From Ettlia oleoabundans (Eukaryota > Chlorophyta > Chlorophyceae > Chlamydomonadales), in contig JAAMXP010001734.1 in NCBI GenBank assembly GCA_019693395.1, forward strand, positions 1 through 22,586: 22,586 bases of DNA. Direction: 5' to 3'. The notes under the pieces were generated by a model. The model was not told the origin of the DNA. It ran no database searches and saw nothing but the letters and a program-made list of their open reading frames with translations. The translations under genes were made by a program, and so were the position numbers. Below, one piece after another: positions 1-10,123 of this stretch; position 1 is the first letter of the stretch; each line of letters starts with the position of its first letter.

Positions 1-274
1 CATAAGCTGCAACCGTGGTAATGAATGATGTTGTTGAATTACTTGTACCAACATGCTCTTGTGCCAACTGTCGCCATGTAGATGTGCAGCCTGGCAGCGA
101 TATCTCCTTAGCCAGCAGCCAAACCCGAGCAATGCTTCTCCTCCATCAGAACCAGCACCTAAATCGATTTCATGTTGAGCGGCGCCGTCAGCCCGCATTG
201 CTGCCATCAGGCAAGCCATCCCAACCTCTCACCCTGGCTGCAACCCTCCACTACCACCACTTCAACCCACGCAC

Positions 275-1870
275 CTTGGGGTCATAGAGGGATCCGTTGT
301 CGTAGACCTGCAGGATGACCAGGCCGTAGCTGAAGGGCTTGATGCCCAGCTTGGCCAGCAGGGTGGCCTCTGAGGCCCCCACCTTGTCGCCAGTCTTGAT
401 CAGGTGCACGTCGGAGGTGATCTCCACACTACCCTTGTTAATCTTGGTGGGAATGTTCAGCACCTGAGGGCAGGAAGATTGGAGGAGGGCAGTGTAATCA
501 ACCGAGACGTTGATGCAGACAAACAATGGATTAAAGAGTTTAAGGTGAAGAAACTGAGCGGGGCAAAGATGGCAGGAAGCGAGGGCAAGGCAGTTGACAC
601 ACAAGCGAAGAAAGGGTGCCGCCCCACAGCAGCACAGCATCTTCTGGTCAAACAATCGACCCATCTCCAAATCCCACAAGCTCTGACTGCACCACAAAGG
701 CGGGGATGCATACCTGGAAGAATGAGGTCTGAGAGGGATCCATGCCGGTGTTGCCGGCGGGGATAGTGACGTCGTTGGGCGCCACCAGGCCCACGCGCGC
801 GGGAGCACCGACCTTGAACTCATCAATCACCTTGCGCACCTGCGCCAGTGGTGCAGGACGACCGCAGGGGGCGTGTGAGAGGATGTCCAGGACAGGAACA
901 CGCACAGGGTTGCCGAGCGAGGTAACCAGCAGCCCAACGGCAGTAATGATGCGCGCCAGTGCTGCTGTGCACAGTTGTACCATCACTCAGCGAACCGCCC
1001 AAATCCCCAAGAGAGCATCAGCAGCTGCCGTGTTGATACTGGCACTGCTGAGCTTGCCCAGACAGCTCCTAGCTAGCAGTCCATTGCTGATATCAGGCTG
1101 TTCACGGCCAGTGCAATCTACTGCCCATACTACTGCCCCATTCCGCTGTACTCAGCCGTCTTTAACTATTCGCTCCCCGAACCGCTCCAGGCACCCACTC
1201 AGCCACCCAGTTGCTTGATTTCCAGCCTCACGGTGCTTCCCACCCGCACATCTCACCTCGTTGAGGTCGCCCTTGGTGAAGATGAGGCCCACATTGCCCA
1301 CCATGTGGTCCAGCAGCTGCAGCCACTGGTCGTTACCGGTGCGCTCGCAGTAAAGGCGGATGCAGCGACGCATCATGGTGTTCTTGCCCATCAGAACCTT
1401 GGAATGATCGCGGATGGCCTGCGCGGGGTGGGAGGTTTAGGGGCTAGTCAAGGGGGAAAAAGTCCTGACACCAATCTGCTGCCGCCGCTGCTGGACCTAC
1501 ACCGATGCCGTCATAGTGCTGCAACCGTGCCGCCGCGGCGTCTGCAGGCCCTGGTTGGTCTTGCGCTTGCTGCTCACCGCACGGATGTCCATGAACTGCT
1601 TGGAGCCCACGTTGTCGGCGTGCACCAGGAACGCCCTGTCGTAGGTGTCCATCAGCTCGCACAGCTTGGCGTCATACTGCGGTCAGTGAACAAAAAATTG
1701 AAGATAGATCATGGCACCGACGGACACGTCTCCAGCCAACCCAAGCAGCATGCCCATGCTGCAAGGCTCACGCCTGCAGGGCCGCTGGCCCCGCTTGAAG
1801 CTGGGCATCAGCAACCAAGCCCGCCGCCACTTACCGCCTCCTTCTTCACCAACTTGGTGGCGCTCGGCAT
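275..1870 (-). CDS. RPLP0: 60S acidic ribosomal protein P0 (uL10), 5' part, truncated by window edge
   Basis: P0 is the base of the ribosomal stalk in the cytosolic 60S subunit: it binds 28S rRNA and carries P1/P2 dimers that recruit translation GTPases. Five minus-strand exons join in phase: 1870-1835, 1676-1578, 1418-1257, 839-714 and 463-275, giving 204 codons. The ATG at 1870-1868 sits in a strong GCCACC context. Hallmarks are ADNVGSKQ and [10 protein letters not shown] (rRNA-binding L10 fold), [33 protein letters not shown], and KPFSYGL near the break. Exon 5 ends at a GTGCGT donor, so the remaining roughly one third, including the acidic P1/P2-binding tail, lies left of position 1. Bases 1-274 look like intron only, and the 417-base intron 840-1256 holds nothing recognisable. 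Family identity is essentially certain; exon edges are hand-called. Confidence 0.95.
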
Positions 1871-2690
1871 GGTGGCTCTTTTTGCAGCAGGACCAGACCC
1901 TGTAGTCGAGGGCAGGCAACTTTAACCTGCTGGCTTGTGAAGAGGCAGAGGCTGGAGAGGAGGGCGCCTAAATGGGCAGGCGTGCGGTGCTCAGGTGGCA
2001 GAGCAGACCCTGGGCGTATTGACGCAGCTTGCTCACGACTCCGCCACTTCTTGCGCATTTAGTAGCACATCTGGACGAGTAGAGAACGGGTGGTGCCTGA
2101 TGCAATACCGTATGCTATTTTGAGCAGCATTTGGAGATGCGGCCTCACAGGTAGTAGTGCTGGCACCAGCAAAAGCAGGCTCAAAGAAGTGGAAATGTTT
2201 GTTCCGCATCAACTGCGTGCCTCCCGACCAAGTCCTGCTTGCACAAAGCGCGAGTGCCTAAAACTTGTGAGTCAACAATGTTGGCAGGACTTAGTCCTTG
2301 CGCTCTCTTTCGGACACCCGTCAACAGTGTCCTACATTGCGCACACGCCGCAGTATACAGCATGACAGGTTGAACATGCATCCACTAAAATGCAAGCAGC
2401 AGTCGACGCGGTGTCACCCTCCCTGCTGCTCAGATCTTTTCTTTCAGCAAGTGAGTCGAATCGGGAAGGTGCTTGGCGATGTCTGGCAAGACCTGGTCCC
2501 GCTTGCGCCTGCAAACATAACAGACACAAAAAAACCAGCAAGCAGTGCAGATTGGTTGGACAGCGTATAGTGAGAGCTGCTGAGGTGGGAAAACCAGGTG
2601 CAAGCAGGATGCAGCTGGCATGCTGGATGGCAACAAAGTCGCCGCCCACCAGGGTGCAGCAAGGAGCAGCGCTGGTGACCGCTACATATG
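1871..2690. other. Intergenic: P0 promoter/5' UTR and TEX261 3' UTR
   Basis: This is about 820 bases between the P0 start codon and the TEX261 stop codon, both on the minus strand. It therefore should hold the P0 promoter and 5' UTR and the TEX261 3' UTR. Several small open frames cross it on both strands, but none shows a recognisable motif or consistent splice signals. I see no convincing TATA box, RNA gene or repeat. Confidence 0.5.
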
Positions 2691-4076
2691 TCACCTGAGT
2701 GCATCAAATAAGCGCAGCATGAGGCCTCGCCGCTTCTTATGTTGGCCAGGTGCGCCGCTCGACGACGTGCGCTGCGTGCTGCTATACGTCCGCTGCATGC
2801 CGCTTGCAGCACGCTGTAGCGTACCGCTGCTGCCGCTGGGGGGCAGGTTGTACTGCAACAACGGGCATGCGTAACCAGAACTAATGCTCAAGACATATCA
2901 CTATGTGTGGCTAGTCATGGAGTCATCTCAAACCATGACCCACAAGGAAACACCATGGCTTGAGCCGTGTTGGACTCGATGAAGCCAGCGTCCCCGATTT
3001 GCTCACCCCCGGCAGAACCGCATTGTCCCCGCTCATTCCTAGGAAAAAGCCAAAGGGAACCAGGCCGGTGGTGATGAGCATGAAAGCCGCAATATATTCA
3101 ACTGCAACAAGCAGGCTTTAATGGTAATGAATGCATGAGGTGCGGGATGAAGAGCGCGTAAGCGGCAAGGTGAAACTACAATTGGTGACCCCGGTATCCA
3201 GGAACACAGCGCTTCTGAATCAAACGAAGCATATCCGTGCTGCCGATCTGTCCCTGGCTTCTTTCACAGAGCCACCACGCAAAGCAGCTGTTTTGGCTGT
3301 GTTGATAACGGTTGAAATTGTCCCAGATGTTGCTGCTATGCCTGCCTTCCGACCTGTGTAGAAGGTGGACATGAAGTGCCGTATCCATAGGACACTGCTA
3401 GCCAGCAACAGGCCTAGGCTGGTGAGCCCATTGGCTGAGGTGAGCTCTATGTATGGGAAGGGCTTGAGGAGGCGGAGGTAGGAGAGGTGGGTGGCGATGC
3501 CCACTGCCAGACACAGGATTGGCAGGCGGTCGTAGAAGAGCAATATATGCACCAGCAACTCAGCCTGCATCCAACTCCAGGTAGCAACAAGCAGTCAGCC
3601 ACCAGCAGCCAGCGCGAAGCAGATGGCGGACGCCACTAACTAGCTGACGTTACCATCCAAGTGGAGTAGGCACACCCCTGCTTTCAACACTAAGCCAAAG
3701 CAAGCACTACAACTGGCAACGCAGTGGCCTTAACCTTGATGATGTGGCCAATCATCCTGCGTGCTGTGACGATGTACTCTTCACAGACTTCTGCAAGATA
3801 GTACAGCCCGCATGCTGCAGCAGCAAAGAGGTAGAGAGGCCATGTTAGTAAAAGTGCAGCATAAGGTCCCCAAATCTGCAGGCTCCGGCAAGGGCTCCGA
3901 CTGCGGTGTGCAGGAGCACATGCATGACACGAAAAGCACTGTATTGCTTTTGTTCACACGTGGATGACTCCTTGTTGGGCTCGCTCTGTGCATTTACCTA
4001 TGCTGAGCGACAGAAAAACAATCGCCAAATAGAAGCCGCAATACACACTGATCAAGCTCACTGGATGCTCCCACAT
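2691..4076 (-). CDS. TEX261/Svp26 family ER-Golgi membrane protein
   Basis: Members of this family (human TEX261, yeast Svp26) are multispanning early-secretory membrane proteins; Svp26 acts as a COPII cargo adaptor for type II membrane proteins. Five exons join in phase: 4076-3998, 3814-3735, 3564-3354, 3101-3007 and 2852-2691, predicting about 208 aa against 196 in human TEX261. Visible signatures are CGLYYLAEVCEEY after the first hydrophobic segment, HLSYLRLLKPFPYIELTS, and PFGFFLGMSGDNAVLPG near the end. There are about four hydrophobic segments and a basic cytosolic tail ending KKRRGLMLRLFDALR. Without the GTGAGC donor at 3006, exon 4 would read through to a stop at 2923-2925. The spliced form is preferred because the tail exon has a good acceptor and a basic, plausible end. 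The gene is divergent from the SLP1 phosphatase. Confidence 0.87.
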
Positions 4077-4478
4077 TGCTGCGTCCTGCTCCTGCAGCCA
4101 AGGGGTGAGGTGCGGCAATTCAGCACCTGGCGGCGGTGGGGTGCAATGGACGGCTTCAAAGACACACGATCGGCTAGTGTGTTCGTTGCAAATACCCCCA
4201 CTTAGCTGCAAGCCGGAAAATGATGGGTTCTGTTGGCTGATCGAGGTGAGTGAACAACTGGGCCCCTCTGCCGATTTCAGCCCCCTTTTTACCTGTGAAT
4301 TTGGCCGGAAAGCGGCTGCGGAGCCCAAAAGCAGAGGACGCCACTGCTTCCTCCGCTTAGTGCTGCGCTCGCTTGACTATTAAACCGGTGCGGAACCTGG
4401 AAACACACTAACCTTTACTCAGGCAGAAGAACAGTGCAGAAAAGGCAGATCGACATTTCGCAATGCGGGTAGCGGTAC
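4077..4478. promoter_or_regulatory. Divergent intergenic region between TEX261 and SLP1 (candidate shared promoter)
   Basis: About 400 bases separate the TEX261 start (minus) from the proposed first SLP1 ATG (plus), so both promoters should lie here or partly in the SLP1 5' UTR. No clear TATA box or repeated operator-like element is visible. The assignment rests only on the head-to-head gene arrangement. Confidence 0.4.
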
Positions 4479-7400
4479 ATGCACTACATTTGCAATGCCT
4501 CTGGGCCTCACGCACGCCACTGCATTTTGGCAGCGTGGTACGTTATCGAGGGGCTTGCTTCAGTGGCATGGAACCCTGCAAGCTCGCACCGGGTGGTGAG
4601 CATCAGCTCGATCGGTCACCTCTTCTGCAGGGTAATGTGGCCTCCTAGCTGCCCCGCAGACTTTCCACAGGTGGGTGCTAACTCAGAGGAATGTAGCCGG
4701 ACGGCATTGGTCATTCTTTTCTGTGTTCGCTGGTTTTGCAGCGGCGGCAGCAAGCGGCCGCTAGCGACGCCTGCCCCTCTGCCCAGCCATTGAGCTTCAC
4801 CCTGTGCGCAGCTCTGGCACTCGTTTGTGGACGCATTCGTGGACGTGCTGCATGCGCAAGGCCCAGCTGCCCCCAGGGCGGCCGCAGCTGCGGAACGCCC
4901 GCCACCGCCGCCTCATGTGCTGCCGGCAGTGCCGCGGCTGGTTGCCATAGGAGATCTGCATGGCGACCTGCCTAAGGCGCGCCGTGCTTTCCAGCTAGCG
5001 GGCCTCATAGATGAGAGCGATCGTTGGTCAGGAGGCACCACCACTGTGGTCCAGGTGTGCATGTTGTTGACGGCTTGAGGCCATGTCCTCCCTGCGTCTC
5101 CAGATAGATGTGGATCATCTCCGTGCAAAACAATACTGGGTGGAGTGCCCTGGGATGGCCTGATGCTGCTCACCTGCCTGCACCCACATGGTGCGCTTAC
5201 AGCAACTTGTGTCTCCATGAACGATCCTCCATCTCCCACTCTCATCTGCTGAACATATTCATTCTCTCTTCACACATGCTGACAAACATTTTACGCACAA
5301 GGATATGCGCCAACACACAGGTGGGCGATGTGCTTGATCGAGGCAATCAGGAGCTGCCCCTGCTCTTCTTCCTGGAGCGGCTCGGGCGCCAGGCAGCGGC
5401 AGCGGGCGGAGCCCTGCACCTGCTTAATGGCAACCATGAATCGATGAATGTGGCAGGGCAGTACAGATACGTCACGCAGCGCGCCATGCACAGGTGTGGC
5501 GTGGCGACGTATGGCCCCCAGGGTGGAAGTACGTGTTTCATCAAACTTGCTGTGCTTCTGGTGTGGTGTTCAGTGAAATACTGCCGCATTTGGGCAGCAG
5601 GGAGCCCCTCCATCATCACCAACAGTCCTGCGGCAGCCAAGCTGGTCTGCGGAGCGAATTTAACCACAAGCCTTTCAACCACTTCAGCCTGGCCTCCATC
5701 ATCATCTGTTCCGGGTCTTCAGTCCATTAACCTATCACGTGCCCACCTATCTTCAGATTCTTTTTGGTATCTGCAGTTTTGCCGACTGGCTTCATGGCCA
5801 CACCTTGGAAGCAGCGCTCAAGGCCAAGTGCGGCTGCCCGGCAGCGGCCACTGGACTGCGCCAGCTTTTGCGCCACCACCCTGACCAGCCTCCGAGCGGC
5901 GGAACGTCGGGAGCCAGCAGTCGGCAGCAGCCTGCCAGCCCTGCCGATGCCTCCAGGGCGGCTCGCACGCTAGCGCTGCAGCCTGGAGGCGAGGTGACGC
6001 GGCGCTTCCTAGCTCCCAACCCTGTGGTGCTGCAAGTGGGCAGCACGCTGTTTGTGCATGGTGGTGTCCTGAGGCAACATGTTGACTATGGGCTGGACCG
6101 AATGAACAGGGAGGCGCAGGTGGGTGGGTGTGTGGGAATGAATGGCTGGTTTGTGAGTTGGTGTGTCAGACCCCAAGGTGTGCCTGGAGTAGTGGTTGGA
6201 GTTGGAGTGGGAACAGGGGTCATGCAGGTGACGTGGGAGTCATGCTAAGGTGAGAGTTCGCACTGCATGTTGCCAGGGCACATTGTGCATGATGTGCAAC
6301 TTGCAGTCAAGGGCAAGCGGAGGGTGCGGTGACACTTAAGTATGATCCTCTCAGTGCATATATGCCGTCTTTTGGGATTGACATGCAAGCTGCATCAGGC
6401 CAGACGACTCAAGTATCGCATGCCTGCCAACCCTGCAGCCTGCCTGGTTGTTTGCCATGAAGCAAGTGCATTCATACTGCCCACCTACATGCGAATGCCC
6501 TGCCTGCCAACATGTGCTGCAGGAGTGGATGCTTGGGGGAAAAGCGAAAGAGAAGCCTGGGTTCTTGTCGGGTCGTAATGCGGTTGTGTGGTCACGCCAC
6601 TACAGCGCCAGTGCAGCTGACCGATGCGATTGTGAGCAGCTGGCAGAGGTGCTAGGCAGGATACCGGGGGCGCAGCGCATGGTGAGTGGCTTGGCGTGTG
6701 GCTAGTATATGCAGAAGCCATGCCAGGGCTAGGGCACTAGGCACAAGGCTTTGGCTTGGGTTTCAATGTGGCTGTTTCAACATCAAAAGGCACTCGGCTT
6801 GTCTTGCACCATCATGCATCGGGCGTTGTTTCGGTGGTGAAGTCTGCTGAGGCAACTGTCCCCACACATGAACAAAGCAGCGCAAGCAGCAACTCGCAAC
6901 CGTCGCCTGCCAGCGTGCCCACATGCGTGCAGGTGGTGGGGCACACAATTCAAGAGGGCGGCATCAACAGCGCTTGTGGCGGCAGGGTGGTGCGCATTGA
7001 TGTGGGGCTTTCCCGTGGATGCGGCAATGGCGACCCAGAGGTGAGGTGCATGATGCTGCACCGCTGGTAAACTCTGCATACCTTTGAGATGAGTTGTGGG
7101 CGTGCCATGCGCATTCAGGGCGTCTGTCACCTGACAGCATGCTCCTTTCTGCTGATAGACACACACCGCTGTAAACTTCAGGGGTTGTGACCAACGCCCA
7201 GCTCGCGTCCAAGGTTTCAGATTGTGCTGCAGAGATTGCCGCCTGAACTCATCTCATCACAAACACATACACGTGCCTCGGCTGTGCAGGTGCTGGAGAT
7301 CCTGGACGACAGCGTGGTGCGGCGGCTCAGCGAGGTTCAGGCAGAAAACATGGCACCTACCCAGCTGCAGCAGGAGCTGCAGCCTAAACCCAGGGATAGT

Positions 7401-7520
7401 ACCAAACGATCCACAGAGCAACATCCGCAGGGGCTAGCAGCAGCAGCGTTGGCAGGGTTGCAAGTGTCAGGGGCGTCCCGTGCAACAGCTGCACAACTGA
7501 ACAGGCAGCATCCTGCCTGA
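4479..7520 (+). CDS. SLP1: Shewanella-like protein phosphatase 1 (SLP1), PPP family
   Basis: This is a metal-dependent Ser/Thr phosphatase of the bacterial-like SLP branch; the plant homologue SLP1 is plastid-located. Well-supported exons are 4812-5054, 5321-5493, 5777-6119, 6523-6681, 6933-7040 and 7290-7520, all in phase. PPP motifs appear in order: AIGDLHGD, VGDVLDRG, LNGNHESMN, FVHGG and VVGHTIQ, covering the expected di-metal ligands. SLP-specific stretches are GLIDESDRWSGGTTTVVQ, NAVVWSRHYS and RIDVGLSRGC. An in-frame TGA at 4791 forces an upstream intron before 4812. The candidate first exon 4479-4595 (39 codons, GTGAGC donor, phase 0) is a guess, so any transit peptide is unproven. 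The model gives about 457 aa. Exon 5777-6119 carries a Pro/Ser/Ala-rich insert before the HGG motif. Intron 6120-6522 is T/G-rich and otherwise featureless. Confidence 0.9.
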
Positions 7521-7889
7521 CAGCTGTTGTAGTTCACTGACTGAGATCCTTGGTATGAAAAAACCCTGGATATTGGCAATGCCATGTTCAAGTTGGTATG
7601 AAAAAACCCTGGATATTGGGCAATGCCATCTTCAACTCTTCATTGACCCTTGTGACCCGAATGGCAGCGATTTACAGGCGTGTCCTGTAATGGCCGTACA
7701 CTGGAGCATCTGTGAACTGTGGACAGTCTGCTCGCATAGCAAAGTCAAGAAAAATGCAGCAGTGAAAGTCTAAAGTCATGAAATACCACAAAGAGTGAAG
7801 CCAACATCAATAGGATAGAAGCTTGACAAAGAAACAGTCCGCAGACAGCATAGTGCAGGTCTACAACTGATTCGAAGGCTCAATCCCCC
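7521..7889. other. Convergent 3' region between SLP1 and the unknown acidic protein
   Basis: These 369 bases hold both 3' UTRs of a tail-to-tail gene pair. They contain the 43-base tandem duplication at 7550-7636 and two TGTAA pentamers, the usual green-algal poly(A) signal. One is on the plus strand at 7686-7690, 166 bases after the SLP1 stop. The other is on the minus strand at 7676-7672, about 214 bases after the opposing stop. A pentamer can occur by chance, so these signals are tentative. Confidence 0.4.
7550..7636 (+). repeat. 43-base tandem duplication, two copies
   Basis: A unit starting TTGGTATGAAAAAACCCTGG at 7550 is repeated starting at 7593. The second copy differs by one extra G in the GGGCAATG stretch and by a late base (CATCTTC for CATGTTC). 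The near-identity implies a recent local duplication in the SLP1 3' UTR. Confidence 0.9.
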
Positions 7890-9786
7890 TCAGCAAAAGT
7901 AAATTACTGGGCAAGGAAAAATGAGAATGCAAAGTTGCTCAGAGCATTTCCAAATATTAAAACACCAAAGATAAGCGCACAACACAGTCATACCAATTGC
8001 GCAGCGGCACAGCAAATCTATGGCTTGAGAGCCTCTTTTTATGGAACCTATGCTCCACCCTCTTGCTTCCCCTTCAGCCTGCTGATCGTCCTGCTTCACA
8101 TGAACCCCCACCCCCTCCTCCTGCTTCACCTCCACCTGCTCTTCCTGCTTCACCTCGGCCTGATCCTGCTCCTGCTTCACCTCAGCCTGCTGCTCCTCCT
8201 CTTGATCCTCCTGCTGCTCATCCCCCCAAGCAGGCGCATCCTCCACACCGCCTGCCTCAATGTTGTCCAGCACACTGTCCATCAACCTGTTGAAGCGATC
8301 CTGTGCCTCGTCACTGCAGAGCGAAAGTCAACACGCAAGTGTCCTTAGTGCCAATGTAGGCGCCAGAATGCAGCAGGGCGGAAAGCATGGCGCCATTGGG
8401 AGTCGCTCATAGCGTCTGCCCTTTCAATGAATGAGCCGTAATATCGCATGCAGCAACCCCACATGCCCGCACCTGAAGGCTTGGGTGCCGTCTGCCCACA
8501 GGAAGCCGGATGGGTCGCTTCTTTGGAAGGTGCTGAAGTACTGCCGGCCCAGGTTGTACGGCAGGCCTGACTTGGTCTTGTAGGGTCCCCGCAGCGCTGT
8601 GCCCAAGGCGTCCCGGGGGCGGAAGCGCAGCGGCACCGCCACATCTGCAGGACGGAAACCGCGCGTCACAGACGCAGTTGCAGTGGGCGCAATCGCAAAG
8701 GCTTGCAAAGTGCCTGCCCTTTAGCAGTATAGTAAGAATCCAATCTGTAGACTGTTGAGTGCTGCCAAGTGAACACATTGCTGCCCAGATGCTCGCTGTA
8801 AGAACCCGTACCTGTTGGGATGGGCTCCAGATCATTGTGGGCTGCTCCACGCATCAGCTTTTCTTTCTGACGCTGCAACACTGACCCCAAAAACTGCACC
8901 TCTGCATCACTCAGCGGGAAGCAGCTGCGCCAAGCAAGCAGAGCGCCTAACGCTTGGGCAGGCTGTCGTGAAAAATGCAGAATGCGGGTCAGCATCGGCC
9001 TGCAGGCAACATGGGCGCCAATCTTAGGAGGAGACCACAGTGATTTGGAGTTGGCTATGTCGGACAGAGGGAAACGGGATGCTTTGACACCTAGCAGCAT
9101 GCGACTCCCATCCGCGTTGCATTTGGTGCATTGCTGAAGCAGGCTTGTAGCAACGCTGCCACCCCAGCTTACTCGATATGTCGCAGGGCAGCCCCTTCCA
9201 GGACCATGAACCCATCCGGATCCTTCCTCATCGTCACCAGGCCATCATGGAACTGCTCCACCTCTGGCTCTGCCTCAGCATTCTCCCGCCTGCGCCGCTC
9301 ACCACGCTGTGCCGACGTGCCGCCTGGTGCTGTTTCCAGGGTTCCCGTTTGCAGCAGGCGACGCAACTGCTGCTCCTTGTCGGCGTTGTACAGCACTGAT
9401 GTAAGACGCCACTCCTTGTCCTCATAGGCGCACCTGAAGCCCAGCGACTTGAGGTCATCCCTGCAGGTCGTGGGTTGGTGTAGGGCGGCAGCGGATAATG
9501 TGAGCACCACGCGTCCCGTCGTCTACCCCAAACAGTTCCGTCTCCGCGCTGCCGGAAATTCTCACTTTGTCTTCAAAGTCCCTCGTTGAAACGGGACTCG
9601 CAACTCGGGCTCCTCGCCATCAATGAGATGTTTCTCGTACGTCACCGGCCCCAGAGACCTGGAACCCTCAGTCGCTCGATTGGCTCCAATCTGGCAGGCA
9701 AACCAAACGAGGACCCCTGCTCGCACAAATTTGTCACGACGTCGGGCGTGCTGTGCTGTGCAATGCTGCGCTATGAAACCTGGCAT
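7890..9786 (-). CDS. Unrecognised protein with acidic tail and serial VKQE (SUMO-type) motifs
   Basis: I do not recognise the family. Five exons join in phase: from about 9786 to 9566 (5' end uncertain), 9460-9173, 8999-8812, 8644-8473 and 8313-7890. The N-terminal half contains KTKDDLKSLGFRCAYEDKEW, then a charged RGERRRRENAEAEPEVEQ linker. Next come LSDAEVQFLGSVLQRQKEKL, a basic GPYKTKSGLPYNLGRQYF stretch and DEAQDRFNRLMDSVLDNI. The last exon is Gln/Glu-rich with three VKQE and one VKQD motif (8085-8186). The first exon stays open in frame to an ATG at 10074; the internal ATG at 9786 is an arbitrary choice, and an acceptor-like TGCCAG near 9690 suggests a further upstream intron. The hydrophobic, Cys-rich residues after about 8000 may be read-through beyond an unseen splice donor. 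A nuclear role is only inferred from the motifs. Confidence 0.6.
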
Positions 9787-10123
9787 GGCTCTGAAACTCA
9801 AGGATTTCCATTGCACGATCATGTCAATGACGCAGCCCAAGGCCCAGCAAGGGCGCGGGGCAAATGCTGGCCGAGTCAGCCGCTGCCCCTGCAATTCCGG
9901 TGCGCGCAGGTGCCGTTTGATGCAGCCAGAATGTGCCAGCAAACGGCGACTAACAGTCTGTTTCTTCGGGCCTGCAAGAAGCGTCCCACATGTCCCCGCC
10001 TTCTGGGTGAGGAAGGAGCTGCCACGTGGGCGCGCTAGCTCAGCAACGCGTCCTTGCCCGCGACCCTGCCTCATCAATAGCAATGTTGCAGTTGTGTGCT
10101 CGTTGTATCACTACCTGGCAGAA
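9787..10123. other. Head-to-head region between the unknown protein and the Pro-rich membrane protein
   Basis: About 340 bases lie between the chosen start codons of two divergent genes and should contain both promoters. Both strands happen to be open here: the plus frame of the membrane protein is open from 9623 and the minus frame of the unknown protein from 10074. Neither extension shows a domain, signal peptide or codon pattern that decides a start. No TATA box or repeat is evident. Confidence 0.4.

Noticed and set aside
1..274. Another P0 exon at the left edge
   Set aside because: No frame on the minus strand matches the conserved P0 sequence expected after the break; it reads as intron.
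2923..2985. TEX261 ending at the stop at 2923-2925
   Set aside because: A GTGAGC donor directly after LPG and a good downstream acceptor give a basic C-terminal exon at 2852-2691 that fits the family length better.
7935..8348. Plus-strand open frame with long Leu-rich, membrane-like stretches (LLLLHLHLLF)
   Set aside because: It is the antisense of the Glu/Gln/Lys repeats in the last exon of the unknown minus-strand gene; GAG/CAG-rich coding DNA reads as poly-Leu on the other strand.
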